Shown here: positions 41,073-49,697 of the stretch, piece after piece | How the letters are laid out: each line of letters opens with the position of its first letter | How positions within the stretch are numbered: position 1 is the first letter of the stretch | Assembly: GCF_040905785.1 (NCBI RefSeq) | Contig: NZ_JBBDQW010000025.1 | Coordinates: forward strand, 92,341-156,340 | Source of the DNA: Tistlia sp040905785 | Lineage (GTDB): Bacteria > Pseudomonadota > Alphaproteobacteria > Kiloniellales > DSM-21159 | Direction: 5' to 3' | DNA: 64,000 bases | Program-made: the position numbers and the translations under genes | Notes under the pieces: model-generated | The model's database searches: none | Told to the model about the DNA's origin: nothing | Seen by the model: only the letters and a program-made list of their open reading frames with translations

Positions 41073-41108
41073 AAGGCCGGGCGGCTCACCCCCGCCCGGC
41101 CTTTTGCT
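41073..41108 (+). terminator. Rho-independent terminator after the aminotransferase gene
   Basis: Perfect 12-bp stem AAGGCCGGGCGG (41073-41084) with CCGCCCGGCCTT (41092-41103), 7-nt loop, followed by TTGCTTT. It stands 26 bp past the stop. A G8 run follows at 41111-41118. Confidence 0.9.
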
Positions 41109-41132
41109 TTGGGGGGGGCGCCGCTCGGCCGC

Positions 41133-41639
41133 TCAGGTGGCGCTGCCGGCTCCCGCCCGTGCCTCGGCGGCCAGGGCCTGCAGGGCGTCGGTCTCGAGCT
41201 CACGCAGGTCGACCTGGAAGTCGCCGGCGCCGATGCGGTCGTAGAAACCGATCGCCCGCAGGTTGGTGCGGTGCACGCCCCACCAGATCGAGACCCGTTC
41301 CTGCTCGACGGCGATGCGTGACAGCTCGGCCAGCAGCGCGCGGCCGGCGCCGGCGCTGCGCAGCGCCGGGTCGACGAAGAGGTCGCAGAGCCAGAAGCCG
41401 CGGGCCATGTAGTCGCTGTTATAGAAGTCGCAGTAGGCGGCGTAGCCGACCAGGGTGCCGGTGCGCTCGGCGACCAGGCAGGCGAAGGGCGGCGGCTCGG
41501 CCGAGAGCTGCGCCCACAGCAGCGCCGGCGTCGCCGGCGAGGGCGGCAGCGCGAGGTGGCGGTGCAACTCGACCATCATGGCCGCCAGCCGGTCCAGGTC
41601 GCGGTCCGCCGCCGGCCTGATGTGCAAGGTCTCGTCCAT
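41133..41639 (-). CDS. GNAT-family N-acetyltransferase
   Basis: 168 aa from ATG 41639; the upstream open frame to 41750 is translation of a 20-bp tandem repeat and should be ignored. GNAT landmarks: LHIRPAADRDLDRLAAMMVEL, GYAAYCDFYNSDYMARGFWLCDLFVDPALRSAGAGRALL (acetyl-CoA loop RSAGAGRAL) and AIGFYDRIGAGDF. It resembles the small diamine/aminoalkyl acetylases in the order of strands, but the acceptor is not certain. Convergent with the aminotransferase. Confidence 0.87.
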   Translation of the reverse strand: MDETLHIRPAADRDLDRLAAMMVELHRHLALPPSPATPALLWAQLSAEPPPFACLVAERTGTLVGYAAYCDFYNSDYMARGFWLCDLFVDPALRSAGAGRALLAELSRIAVEQERVSIWWGVHRTNLRAIGFYDRIGAGDFQVDLRELETDALQALAAEARAGAGSAT

Positions 41640-41660
41640 CGCCGCCTCGAGGTGTCTTTC

Positions 41661-41740
41661 CGGTGCGGCAAGGCGCCGACCGGTGCGGCAGGGCGCCGAC
41701 CGGTGCGGCAGGGCGCCGACCGGTGCGGCAGGGCGCCGCT
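41661..41740. repeat. Four tandem copies of a 20-bp repeat upstream of hemA
   Basis: Unit CGGTGCGGCAGGGCGCCGAC at 41661, 41681, 41701 and 41721. The first copy has an A for G at unit position 11 and the last differs in its final two bases (CT instead of AC). The array fills the gap between the divergent GNAT and hemA starts. No spacers, so not a CRISPR; copy number could vary between strains. Confidence 0.95.
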
Positions 41741-41829
41741 GGCGAAGCATCCTTCATTGCCCCCGGGTCGGGCAATCTGCGACACTTCCGGGCACCCCGG
41801 ATCGGAAACACACCCACGGCGATCCCACG

Positions 41830-43049
41830 ATGGATTACGAGGCCTTCTTCGACCAGCGGCTGCGCGCGCTCCAGGCGGAGGGCCGCTACCGGACCTTCGC
41901 CGAGCTGGAGCGCCACGTCGGCAGCTTTCCCGGCGCGCTCCGCCACGGCGGCGCGGGGGGCCCCCCCCGCGCCCGGTCACGGTCTGGTGCTCGAACGACT
42001 ATCTCGGCATGGGCCAGCATCCGGCGGTAATCGAGGCCATGCGGCAGGCTGTGACGCGCTACGGCGCAGGGGCCGGCGGCACCCGCAACATCTCCGGCAC
42101 GCACCACCTGCACGTCGAGCTGGAGCGCGAGCTCGCCGACCTGCACGGCAAGCCGGCGGCGCTGCTCTTCACCTCGGGCTACGTGTCGAACTGGGCCAGC
42201 CTCGGCACGCTGGCCTCGCAGCTGCCCGGCTGCGTCGTGCTGTCGGACGAGATGAATCACGCCTCGATGATCGAGGGCATCCGGCACAGCCGCGCCGAAA
42301 AGCAGCTGTTCCGTCACAACGATCCCGAGGACCTCGACCGCCGGCTCGCCGGCCTTGAGCGCGAGCGGCCCAAGCTGGTCGCCTTCGAGAGCGTCTACTC
42401 GATGGACGGCGACATCGCGCCGCTCGCCGAGCTCTGCGAGGTCGCCGAGCAGCACGGCGCACTGACCTACCTGGACGAGGTTCACGCCGTCGGGCTCTAC
42501 GGCCCGCGCGGCGGCGGTATCGCCGAGCGCGACGGGGTGATGGACCGCCTGAGCGTGATCGAGGGCACGCTGGCCAAGGCCTTCGGGGTGATGGGCGGCT
42601 ACATCGCCGGCTCGACCGCGCTGATCGACTTCGTGCGCTCCCACGCCAGCGGCTTCATCTTCACGACCTCGCTGGCGCCGGCGCTGACCGCGGGCGCCCT
42701 GGCCAGCGTGCGCCACCTGAAGGCGAGCGACGCCGAGCGCCGGCGCCAGCAGGCCAACGCCGCCGAGCTGAAGCGCCGTCTGCGTGCGGCCGGCCTGCCG
42801 CTGATCGAGAGCGAGAGCCACATCGTGCCCCTGCTGGTCGGCGACGCGCGCCTGTGCAAGGCGGTCAGCGACCTGCTGCTCGAGCGCTTCGCGATCTACG
42901 TGCAGCCGATCAACTACCCGACGGTGCCGCGCGGCACCGAGCGTCTGCGCTTCACGCCCTCGCCCTTGCACGAGGCTGCGCAGATCGACTCGTTGGTCCA
43001 CGCCCTGGAGTCGATCTGGGCCGAGATGGGGCTACGCCGGGCCGCCTAG
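41830..43049 (+). pseudogene. hemA: 5-aminolevulinate synthase, frameshifted in this sequence
   Basis: The first 45 or so codons (MDYEAFFDQRL, EGRYRTFAELERHVGSFP) are in one frame from ATG 41830. The remainder, from PRPVTVWCSNDYLGMGQHP to the end, is in the frame one base back. The switch is at a G6C8 tract (41955-41968): adding one base there restores a continuous protein of about 406 aa, normal for HemA. Otherwise intact: GGTRNISGTHHLHVELE, the PLP Asp in LDEVHAVGLYG, the Schiff-base Lys in EGTLAKAFGVMGGYIAG. It condenses glycine and succinyl-CoA to 5-aminolevulinate (Shemin pathway), normally essential in alphaproteobacteria, so a sequencing error or a slippage-corrected frame is likelier than true loss. 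Confidence 0.88.
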
Positions 43050-43078
43050 GCTCCCGACCGGTTGAGCCGTGAGGACAG

Positions 43079-43100
43079 ACCCGCATCCCTTGCGGGTTGT
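43079..43100 (+). terminator. Possible weak terminator after hemA
   Basis: Stem ACCCGCA (43079-43085) with TGCGGGT (43091-43097), 5-nt loop, then TGTTGTG. A short stem and interrupted T-run make it weak. It separates hemA from the polyamine-type ABC operon. Confidence 0.45.
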
Positions 43101-43253
43101 TGTGCGCTGCCAAAAATCCGACTCGAAATCGCTGCGGCCTTGCAATAGCATCCAGCTATCGGGCTGCAGCAAGACAGCCATACGAAAATGTCAGGGGATG
43201 AAACGGCCGTGCGGACGCGGGGAATCGTGGGCGACGCGGGAGCCGGGCAGGGA

Positions 43254-44348
43254 ATGACGAAAAACAAAGACGTACTGGTACGATTCGCAGGCGTACAGAA
43301 AAGCTATGACGGCGAGACGCTGGTCGTCAAAAACCTCGACATCGAGATCAGCCGCGGGGAGTTCCTGACGCTCCTCGGGCCGTCCGGGTCCGGCAAGACG
43401 ACGACGCTGATGATGCTGGCGGGTTTCGAGACGCCGACCCACGGCGACATCGAGCTCGGCGGCCGCAGGCTGAACAACGTGCCGCCGCACAAGCGCGACA
43501 TCGGCATGGTGTTCCAGAACTACGCCCTGTTCCCGCACATGACGGTGAACGAGAACCTCGCCTTCCCCCTGCAGGTCCGCAAGGTGCCGAAGAGCGAGGT
43601 CCAGCGCCGCGTCGAGCGCGCCCTCGAGATGGTTCAGCTGGCCAAGTTCGGCAACCGGCGGCCGGCGCAGCTTTCGGGCGGCCAGCAGCAGCGCGTCGCC
43701 CTGGCCCGCGCCCTGGTCTTCGAGCCGACGCTGGTGCTGATGGACGAGCCGCTCGGCGCCCTCGACAAGCAGCTGCGCGAGCAGATGCAGCTCGAGATCA
43801 AGCACCTCCACGACCAGCTCGGCATCACCGTGGTGTACGTGACCCACGACCAGTCCGAGGCGCTGACCATGTCCGACCGCATCGCGGTCTTCAACGACGG
43901 CGTCATCCAGCAGCTCGCGACCCCCGCGGACCTCTACGAGTGTCCCGACAACGCCTTCGTCGCCCAGTTTATCGGCGAGAACAACCGGCTCAGCGGCAGG
44001 GTCTCGAGGCTGAACGGCGGTACCGCCTGCACGGTCACCCTGGCCTGCGGCAGCGAGGTCCAGGCCCTGGCCGTCAACATCTCCGGCGAGGGCAGCGCGA
44101 CGACCCTCTCGCTGCGCCCGGAGCGGGTGCGGATCGATCCGCCCCAGGGCGCCCTGCCCAACGTCTTCGACGCCCGCGTCGAGGAGCTGATCTATCTCGG
44201 CGACCACATCCGCACCCGCTGCAGCCTCGCGGGCAGCGACGATTTCGTCGTCAAGGTCCCGAACGCGCAGGGCCACAGCCGCCTGGTCAAAGGCAGCCAG
44301 GTCAAGCTCGGCTGGGCGGTCGAGGATTGCCGCGCGCTCGACGCCTAG
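43254..44348 (+). CDS. potA: ABC transporter ATP-binding protein, polyamine (PotA) type
   Basis: About 364 aa from ATG 43254 (a short GGCAGG precedes it); an earlier ATG at 43188 gives 386 aa, so the start is uncertain. Walker A LGPSGSGKTTTLMMLAG, signature LSGGQQQRVALARALV, Walker B LVLMDEPLGALDKQLREQMQ, switch His in VTHDQSEALTMSDRI, and a TOBE-like regulatory domain from about residue 260 (LSLRPERVRI). This is the MalK/PotA class. First gene of an ATPase - binding protein - permease - permease operon, the standard order for spermidine/putrescine importers. Confidence 0.9.
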   Translation: MTKNKDVLVRFAGVQKSYDGETLVVKNLDIEISRGEFLTLLGPSGSGKTTTLMMLAGFETPTHGDIELGGRRLNNVPPHKRDIGMVFQNYALFPHMTVNENLAFPLQVRKVPKSEVQRRVERALEMVQLAKFGNRRPAQLSGGQQQRVALARALVFEPTLVLMDEPLGALDKQLREQMQLEIKHLHDQLGITVVYVTHDQSEALTMSDRIAVFNDGVIQQLATPADLYECPDNAFVAQFIGENNRLSGRVSRLNGGTACTVTLACGSEVQALAVNISGEGSATTLSLRPERVRIDPPQGALPNVFDARVEELIYLGDHIRTRCSLAGSDDFVVKVPNAQGHSRLVKGSQVKLGWAVEDCRALDA

Positions 44349-44438
44349 CGGCGTCCGGGGTCGGCAGTCGTGTTCCCCCGAGGGGGCGTTCCAATGGGCC
44401 GCACGAAAGCCGGCCGTAAAACAGGGAGAGCAGAAGCA

Positions 44439-45524
44439 ATGAACAATCTTTTGAAGACCACGGCGTTGGCACTGGCGCTCGGCGGTCTGGCTGCCGGCGC
44501 TGCGAGCGCCGAGTCGCTGACCGTCGTCTCCTGGGGTGGCGCCTACACCAAGAGCCAGGTCGAGGCCTACCACAAGCCCTACACCGAGAAGACCGGCGTC
44601 GAGATCATCTCGGCCGACTACAACGGCGGCCTGGCCGAGGTGAAGGCGCAGGTCGAGGCCGGCAACGTCACCTGGGACCTGATCGACGTAGAGCTCTCCG
44701 ACGCCGTGCGCGGCTGCGACGAAGGTCTTTTCGAGCCGCTCGACCCAGAAATGCTGCCGCCGGCTCCCGACGGCACCCCGGCGACCGAGGACTTCCTGCC
44801 CGGTACCCTGGCCGACTGCGCCATCACGACCATCATCTGGTCGACCGTCTACGCCTACGACGACACCAAGTTCCCGGATGAGAAGCCGACCACCATGGCC
44901 GACTTCTTCGACGTCGAGAAGTTCCCCGGCAAGCGCGCCCTGCGCAAGAACCCCAAGGCAACGCTGGAGATGGCCTTGCTCGGCGACGGCGTGCCGGCGG
45001 AGGAGGTCTACGAACTGCTGGAGACCGCCGAGGGCCGGGACCGGGCCTTCGCCAAGCTCGATTCCATCAAGGACCACATCGTGTGGTGGGAAGCCGGCGC
45101 TCAGCCCCCGCAGATGCTGGCGGACGGCGAGGTCGTCATGGCGACCTCCTACAACGGTCGCGTCTTCAACGCGGTCGCCGTCGAGAACAAGCCCTTCGTC
45201 ATCGTTTGGGACGGCCAGATCTGGGACCTCGACATGTGGGCAATCCCGACCGGCGCGCCGAACAAGGAGCGGGCGCTGGACTTCATCAAGTTCTCGACCG
45301 ACACCCAGCGCCTCGCCGACCAGGCCTCGTGGATTTCCTACGGGCCGGCCCGCAAGTCATCGGTGCCGCTGATCGGCAAGCATGCCGTCGCCGGTATGGA
45401 TATGCTGGAGCACATGCCGACGGCGCCCGACAACTTCACCAATGCGCTGCAGAACGACTTCGAGTTCTGGGCGGACTACCAGGACGAGCTGAACGAGCGC
45501 TTCGCCGCCTGGCTCGCCCAGTAG
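44439..45524 (+). CDS. ABC transporter substrate-binding protein, polyamine (PotD/PotF) type
   Basis: 361 aa from ATG 44439 (AGGGAGAG upstream). Signal peptide 1-24 (NNLLKTTALALALGGLAAGAASA), then ESLTVVSWGGAYTKSQVEAYHKPYT, the SBP_bac_8 pattern of PotD/F-like proteins. Aromatic residues that often form the polyamine box are present (VVSWGGAY, IVWWEAGAQ, YNGRVFN, WDGQIWDLDMW), with Asp/Glu in WDLIDVELSD. A polyamine or related cationic compound is the probable ligand. Followed by a strong hairpin before the permease genes. Confidence 0.9.
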   Translation: MNNLLKTTALALALGGLAAGAASAESLTVVSWGGAYTKSQVEAYHKPYTEKTGVEIISADYNGGLAEVKAQVEAGNVTWDLIDVELSDAVRGCDEGLFEPLDPEMLPPAPDGTPATEDFLPGTLADCAITTIIWSTVYAYDDTKFPDEKPTTMADFFDVEKFPGKRALRKNPKATLEMALLGDGVPAEEVYELLETAEGRDRAFAKLDSIKDHIVWWEAGAQPPQMLADGEVVMATSYNGRVFNAVAVENKPFVIVWDGQIWDLDMWAIPTGAPNKERALDFIKFSTDTQRLADQASWISYGPARKSSVPLIGKHAVAGMDMLEHMPTAPDNFTNALQNDFEFWADYQDELNERFAAWLAQ

Positions 45525-45532
45525 ACCGCGAC

Positions 45533-45569
45533 CGGAGGGGGCGGCCGCCCGGCGGCCCCCTCCGCCTTT
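45533..45569 (+). terminator. Terminator/attenuator after the PotD-type gene
   Basis: Stem CGGAGGGGGC (45533-45542) with GCCCCCTCCG (45555-45564), 12-nt GC-rich loop, followed by CCTTTGC. It is 9 bp past the stop and 39 bp before the permease start, which again favours more binding protein than permease. Confidence 0.7.
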
Positions 45570-45607
45570 GCTGAGAGTTCGCTTTCATCCGGTCGGGGGG
45601 CTTCGAG

Positions 45608-46879
45608 ATGGCGCAGGCGACGGTCGAGGAGCTGCGGGGACTGACCACGGCGGACGGCACGCCGCTGCGTCGGGCGCTGCACCGCGCCGAGCGCCGCGCC
45701 AAGCTGCGCGCCTTTCTGCTGGTCGCGCCGCTGCTCGCCTTCCTCAGCGTCACCTTCATCTACCCGATCGCCCAGATGCTCTGGCGCAGCGTCCACGACG
45801 CGACCGTCTCGGAACTGCTGCCGAACACCGGCGCGGCGCTTCGCGACTGGGAGGATCGCAGCCAGCTGCCGCCGGAATCGGTCTTCGCCGCCTTTGCCGG
45901 CGACCTCGAGCAGAGCGCGGCGGACCGCACCATCGGCCAGGTCGCGACAAGGGTAAACTTCGAGGAAGGCGGCCTGCGCAGCACCTTCACGCGGACGGCC
46001 CGGCGCATCGACGACGCCGAGGGCGTGACGAGCTGGCGCGACTGGTTCCTGGAGCAGAACGAAGACTGGGGCAAGCTCGGGACCTGGGCGGTAATCGAGA
46101 GGCTGAGCCACCCGATCTCGGCCATGCAGTACGTCGCCGCCCTGGACCGCCAGTACACCGTCGAGGGCGAGATCGTCCGGGCGCCGGAGGAGCGGCGGAT
46201 CTACGTGCCGATCTTCATGCGCACGCTGTGGATGTCGCTGCTGGTGACCGGGCTCACCCTGCTGCTCGGCTACCCGATCGCCTACCTGCTGGCGACCCTG
46301 CCGCTGCGCACCAGCAACCTGCTGATGATCATGGTGCTGCTGCCCTTCTGGACCTCGCTGCTGGTGCGCACGACCTCCTGGATCGTGATCCTCGGCACCG
46401 AGGGTGTGCTCAACGACGTCCTGGTCTGGCTCGGCATCCTGTCCGAGGCCGGCCGCGTCCAGCTGATCTACAACCAGACCGGCACCGTGATCGCGATGAC
46501 GCAGATCCTGCTGCCCTTCATGGTGCTGCCGCTCTACTCGGTGATGAAGACGATCTCGCCGAGCTACATGCGCGCGGCCATGTCGCTCGGCGCGCCGCGC
46601 TTCCTGGCGTTCTGGCGCGTCTACGCGCCCAACACCCTGCCCGGCGTCGGCGCCGGGGCGCTGCTCGTCTTCATCCTGTCGATCGGCTACTACATCACGC
46701 CGGCCCTGGTCGGCGGCCGCACCGGCCAGATGATCTCCAACTTCATCGCCTTCCACATGCAGTCCTCGCTGAACTGGGGCCTGGCGGCGGCGCTCGGCGG
46801 CATCCTGCTGGCCGGCGTGCTGCTCCTCTACGCGCTCTACAACCGCCTGGTCGGCGTCGAGAAGCTGTCGCTGGGCTGA
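45608..46879 (+). CDS. ABC transporter permease, PotB type, with long periplasmic insert
   Basis: 423 aa, about 130 longer than E. coli PotB. First helix KLRAFLLVAPLLAFLSVTFIYPI at about 33-55, then a hydrophilic segment of about 130 residues (SELLPNTGAALRDWEDR ... VEGEIVRAPEERR) before the second helix YVPIFMRTLWMSLLVTGLTLL. The core then follows the family: TLPLRTSNLLMIMVLLPFWTSLLVRTTSWI, and the docking loop SPSYMRAAMSLGAPRFLAFW. The insert would lie in the periplasm and could meet the binding protein. Followed 11 bp later by the PotC-type gene. Confidence 0.9.
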   Translation: MAQATVEELRGLTTADGTPLRRALHRAERRAKLRAFLLVAPLLAFLSVTFIYPIAQMLWRSVHDATVSELLPNTGAALRDWEDRSQLPPESVFAAFAGDLEQSAADRTIGQVATRVNFEEGGLRSTFTRTARRIDDAEGVTSWRDWFLEQNEDWGKLGTWAVIERLSHPISAMQYVAALDRQYTVEGEIVRAPEERRIYVPIFMRTLWMSLLVTGLTLLLGYPIAYLLATLPLRTSNLLMIMVLLPFWTSLLVRTTSWIVILGTEGVLNDVLVWLGILSEAGRVQLIYNQTGTVIAMTQILLPFMVLPLYSVMKTISPSYMRAAMSLGAPRFLAFWRVYAPNTLPGVGAGALLVFILSIGYYITPALVGGRTGQMISNFIAFHMQSSLNWGLAAALGGILLAGVLLLYALYNRLVGVEKLSLG

Positions 46880-46890
46880 AGGAACGCCGC

Positions 46891-47757
46891 ATGTACTACC
46901 TGACCTCCCTGCCCAGCTACGCCAGCACGCTCGAGAAGATCTGGTACGTCCTCTTCCGGGTGATCTGCGGCTTCGTCTTCCTGTTCCTGATCGCGCCGAT
47001 CCTGATCATCATCCCGCTGTCCTTCAACGCCGAGCCCTACTTCACCTTCACCGAGGGCATGCTGGCGCTCGAGCGGTCGGCCTTCTCGACCCGCTGGTAC
47101 GAGATGTTCATGAGCGACGCCCGCTGGATGAACTCGGTCAAGAACTCGGTCGTGGTCGCCTTCTTCTCGACGATCCTGGCGACGGCCCTGGGCACGACGG
47201 CGGCGCTCGGCCTGTCGCGCAGCCTGATGCCCGCGCGCACCTTCTTCATGTCGGTGCTGATCTCGCCGATGGTCGTGCCGCTGATCATCACGGCCGCCGG
47301 CATCTACTTCTTCTACTCCAGCGTCGGCCTGACGAACTCGCTGGTCGGCATCATCCTGGCGCACACCGCGCTCGGCACGCCCTTCGTGGTGATCACCGTC
47401 ACCGCGACCCTGATCGGCTTCGACCACTCTTTGACCCGCGCCTCGGCGATGCTCGGCGCCGATCCGCGCCAGACCTTCTTCAAGATCACCATGCCGCTGA
47501 TCATGCCCGGCGTGATCTCGGGCGCCCTCTTCGCCTTCGTGACTTCCTTCGACGAGGTCGTGGTGGTGCTCTTCATCGCGCTCAATCCCGCCGAGTACAC
47601 GATCCCGCGCCAGATGTGGTCGGGCATCCGCGAGCAGATCAGCCCGGCGATCCTGGCCGTGGCGACCTGCCTGATCGGACTGTCGATCGTACTGATGACG
47701 GTGCTCGAGCTGCTGCGCCGCCGCTCCGAGCGCCTGCGCGGCATGACCCCGCAGTAG
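46891..47757 (+). CDS. ABC transporter permease, PotC type
   Basis: 288 aa from ATG 46891 (AAGGA upstream); the open frame extends to 45568 but overlaps the PotB-type gene. Six helices, with KIWYVLFRVICGFVFLFLIAPILIII, PLSFNAEPYFTFTEG, the periplasmic segment FSTRWYEMFMSDA and the docking loop FDHSLTRASAMLGADPRQTFF, then LFAFVTSFDEVVVVLFIA. This is the PotC signature set. Completes the importer. Confidence 0.93.
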   Translation: MYYLTSLPSYASTLEKIWYVLFRVICGFVFLFLIAPILIIIPLSFNAEPYFTFTEGMLALERSAFSTRWYEMFMSDARWMNSVKNSVVVAFFSTILATALGTTAALGLSRSLMPARTFFMSVLISPMVVPLIITAAGIYFFYSSVGLTNSLVGIILAHTALGTPFVVITVTATLIGFDHSLTRASAMLGADPRQTFFKITMPLIMPGVISGALFAFVTSFDEVVVVLFIALNPAEYTIPRQMWSGIREQISPAILAVATCLIGLSIVLMTVLELLRRRSERLRGMTPQ

Positions 47758-47857
47758 GGCCGGTCCGGAAGGCCCGGGCGGAGGCGCCGCGACGAGGGGC
47801 ACGACGGCGAAAATTGCATGCCGGCCGGCGCCCCCGCCGGCCCCATGATCGCGCCCC

Positions 47858-48781
47858 ATGACGCCGCTGGTGGCCGGACTCGACGAGGAGGGCGCGCGCC
47901 TCGCCAGGGGCCGCGCGCTGGTCCTGCTCGCCACCGTCTTCTGGTCGATCGGCGGGCCGCTGGTCCGCTTTATCGAGTCGGCGGAGGCTTGGCAGATCCT
48001 GTTCTACCGCTCGTCGTCGCTGGTCGTGTTCCTGCTCGCCTGGCTGCTGCTGACGGAGGGGCGCCGGCTGCCGGCGATGCTGCGCGCGGCCGGCTGGCCG
48101 GCGGTGCTCGCCGGCCTCTGCATCGGCGCGACCTTCTCGCTCTACATCCTGGCGATCACCCAGACGACCGTCGCCAACGTGCTGTTCCTGCTGTCCTGCT
48201 CCCCGATCCTGGGCGCCGTGCTCGGCCAGTTCCTGCTCGGCGAGGCGGTCCGCCGCACGACCTGGATCGCCATGGCGATCGCCCTGGTCGGCGTCGGCGT
48301 CATGGTCGGCGACGGCCTCGCCGCCGGCGGCGCGCTGGGCGACCTGCTGGGTCTAGCGGCGGCACTCGGCTTCGCCCTCTACTCCGTGGTGCTGCGCTGG
48401 CGGAAGAAGGCCGACATGCTGCCCTCGGTGCTCTACGGCGGGCTGTTCGGCACGCTGTTCGCGACGACCTTATGCCTGATCGGCGGCCTGCCCTTCGTGC
48501 TGAGCCCCGCCGACACGCTCTTCGCCCTGCTGCTCGGCACGCTCAACCTCGGCGTGGGGCTGGTGCTCTACACCCGCGGCGCGCGGCTGCTGCCGGTCGC
48601 CGAGGGCACGCTGCTGTCGCTGCTCGAGGTCGTTCTCGGACCGCTGTTGACGTGGCTGCTGGTCGCCGAGGTGCCGAAGCTCTCGACCTTGATCGGCGGC
48701 GCGATCCTGCTGCCGGCCGTTCTGATCTACGCCTCGACCGGCCTGCGCCGCCGCCGGCCGCCGACGGCGATGGTGACCTGA
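47858..48781 (+). CDS. EamA-family (DMT) transporter
   Basis: 307 aa with ten predicted membrane helices in two EamA repeats. First repeat GRALVLLATVFWSIGGPLVRFI ... ITQTTVANVLFLLSCSPILGAVLGQFLLGE; second ALGDLLGLAAALGFALYSVVLRW ... LSLLEVVLGPLLTWLLVAEVP. Exports or imports a metabolite, often an amino acid or nucleoside derivative; substrate not assignable. About 100 bp past the polyamine-type operon, on the same strand. Confidence 0.92.
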   Translation: MTPLVAGLDEEGARLARGRALVLLATVFWSIGGPLVRFIESAEAWQILFYRSSSLVVFLLAWLLLTEGRRLPAMLRAAGWPAVLAGLCIGATFSLYILAITQTTVANVLFLLSCSPILGAVLGQFLLGEAVRRTTWIAMAIALVGVGVMVGDGLAAGGALGDLLGLAAALGFALYSVVLRWRKKADMLPSVLYGGLFGTLFATTLCLIGGLPFVLSPADTLFALLLGTLNLGVGLVLYTRGARLLPVAEGTLLSLLEVVLGPLLTWLLVAEVPKLSTLIGGAILLPAVLIYASTGLRRRRPPTAMVT

Positions 48782-48944
48782 GGGGGATGCGGGTCGTGCC
48801 GCTCCGGCCCGACCCGCGCCCGTCTCGCTGCTACCGCCGGCACCCCTGCCGATTCAGCCCGAGCGCGCCCGCGCAGCGGGCGCAGTCGAGGGACGCAAGG
48901 GGCGGTACCGCTGGCAAGGACTCCCGGGAGCGCCGCCCGCCGCC

Positions 48945-49697
48945 TCACCCCAGGTCGAGCAGGCCCTCGACGTGGCGCTCCAGGGCGACGGCCTCGGGCT
49001 GGTCGCCGCGCCGCGGCCGGGGCAGGTCGACCGGCACGATCTCGACGACCCGTCCCGGGTTGCCGCGCAGCACGACGACGCGGTCGGCCAGGGTCACCGC
49101 CTCGGCCAGGTCGTGGGTGACGAACAGCATGGTGAAGCGCTCGGCCGCCCAGAGCTCGAGCAGGTGCGCCTGCATGGCCCGCCGGGTGAAGGCGTCGAGC
49201 GCGCCGAAGGGCTCGTCGAGCAGCAGGATCCGCGGCCGCCGCGCCAGCGCCCGGGCGATCGCCACGCGCTGCGCCATGCCGCCGGAGAGCTGGCGCGGCA
49301 GCGCCCGCTCGAAGCCCTGCAGCTTGACCTTCTCGAGCGCCTCGGCGGTGCGCCGCTCCTGCTCCTCGCGCGGCAGGTCGGCGAGCGCGAAGCGGACGTT
49401 CTCGGCGACCGTCAGCCAGGGCATCAGCCGCGGCTCCTGGAACACCACCCCGACCTCCGGCCGCGGCCCCTCGATCGCCCGTCCGGCAAGCCTGACGGCG
49501 CCGCCGCTGGGCGTCTCCAGGCCGGCGACCAGGCGCAGCAGGGTCGACTTGCCGCAGCCGCTGGTGCCGACCAGGGCGACGATCTCGTGCTCCTCGACGC
49601 TGAGCGTGACGTCGGCCAGCGCCCGGTGGGCGACGCCGGCCTTGTCCGCGAAGGCCTTGTCGATCTGCCGCAGCTCCAGGATACCGCCGTCAGGCAT
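48945..49697 (-). CDS. ABC transporter ATP-binding protein, sulfonate/taurine/nitrate type (SsuB/TauB)
   Basis: 250 aa. Walker A VGTSGCGKSTLLRLVAGLE, signature LSGGMAQRVAIARALARRP, Walker B ILLLDEPFGALDAFTRRAMQ, switch His FVTHDLAEAVTLADRVVVL. This spacing and the GRAI loop fit the Ssu/Tau/Nrt group. It overlaps the permease stop by 8 bp, and the operon continues upstream with the binding protein. No sulfonate monooxygenase or dioxygenase gene is present, so the substrate is open. Confidence 0.93.
   Translation of the reverse strand: MPDGGILELRQIDKAFADKAGVAHRALADVTLSVEEHEIVALVGTSGCGKSTLLRLVAGLETPSGGAVRLAGRAIEGPRPEVGVVFQEPRLMPWLTVAENVRFALADLPREEQERRTAEALEKVKLQGFERALPRQLSGGMAQRVAIARALARRPRILLLDEPFGALDAFTRRAMQAHLLELWAAERFTMLFVTHDLAEAVTLADRVVVLRGNPGRVVEIVPVDLPRPRRGDQPEAVALERHVEGLLDLG

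Noticed and set aside
41661..41740. CRISPR-like array
   Set aside because: The 20-bp units are head-to-tail with no spacers between them, and no cas genes are present.
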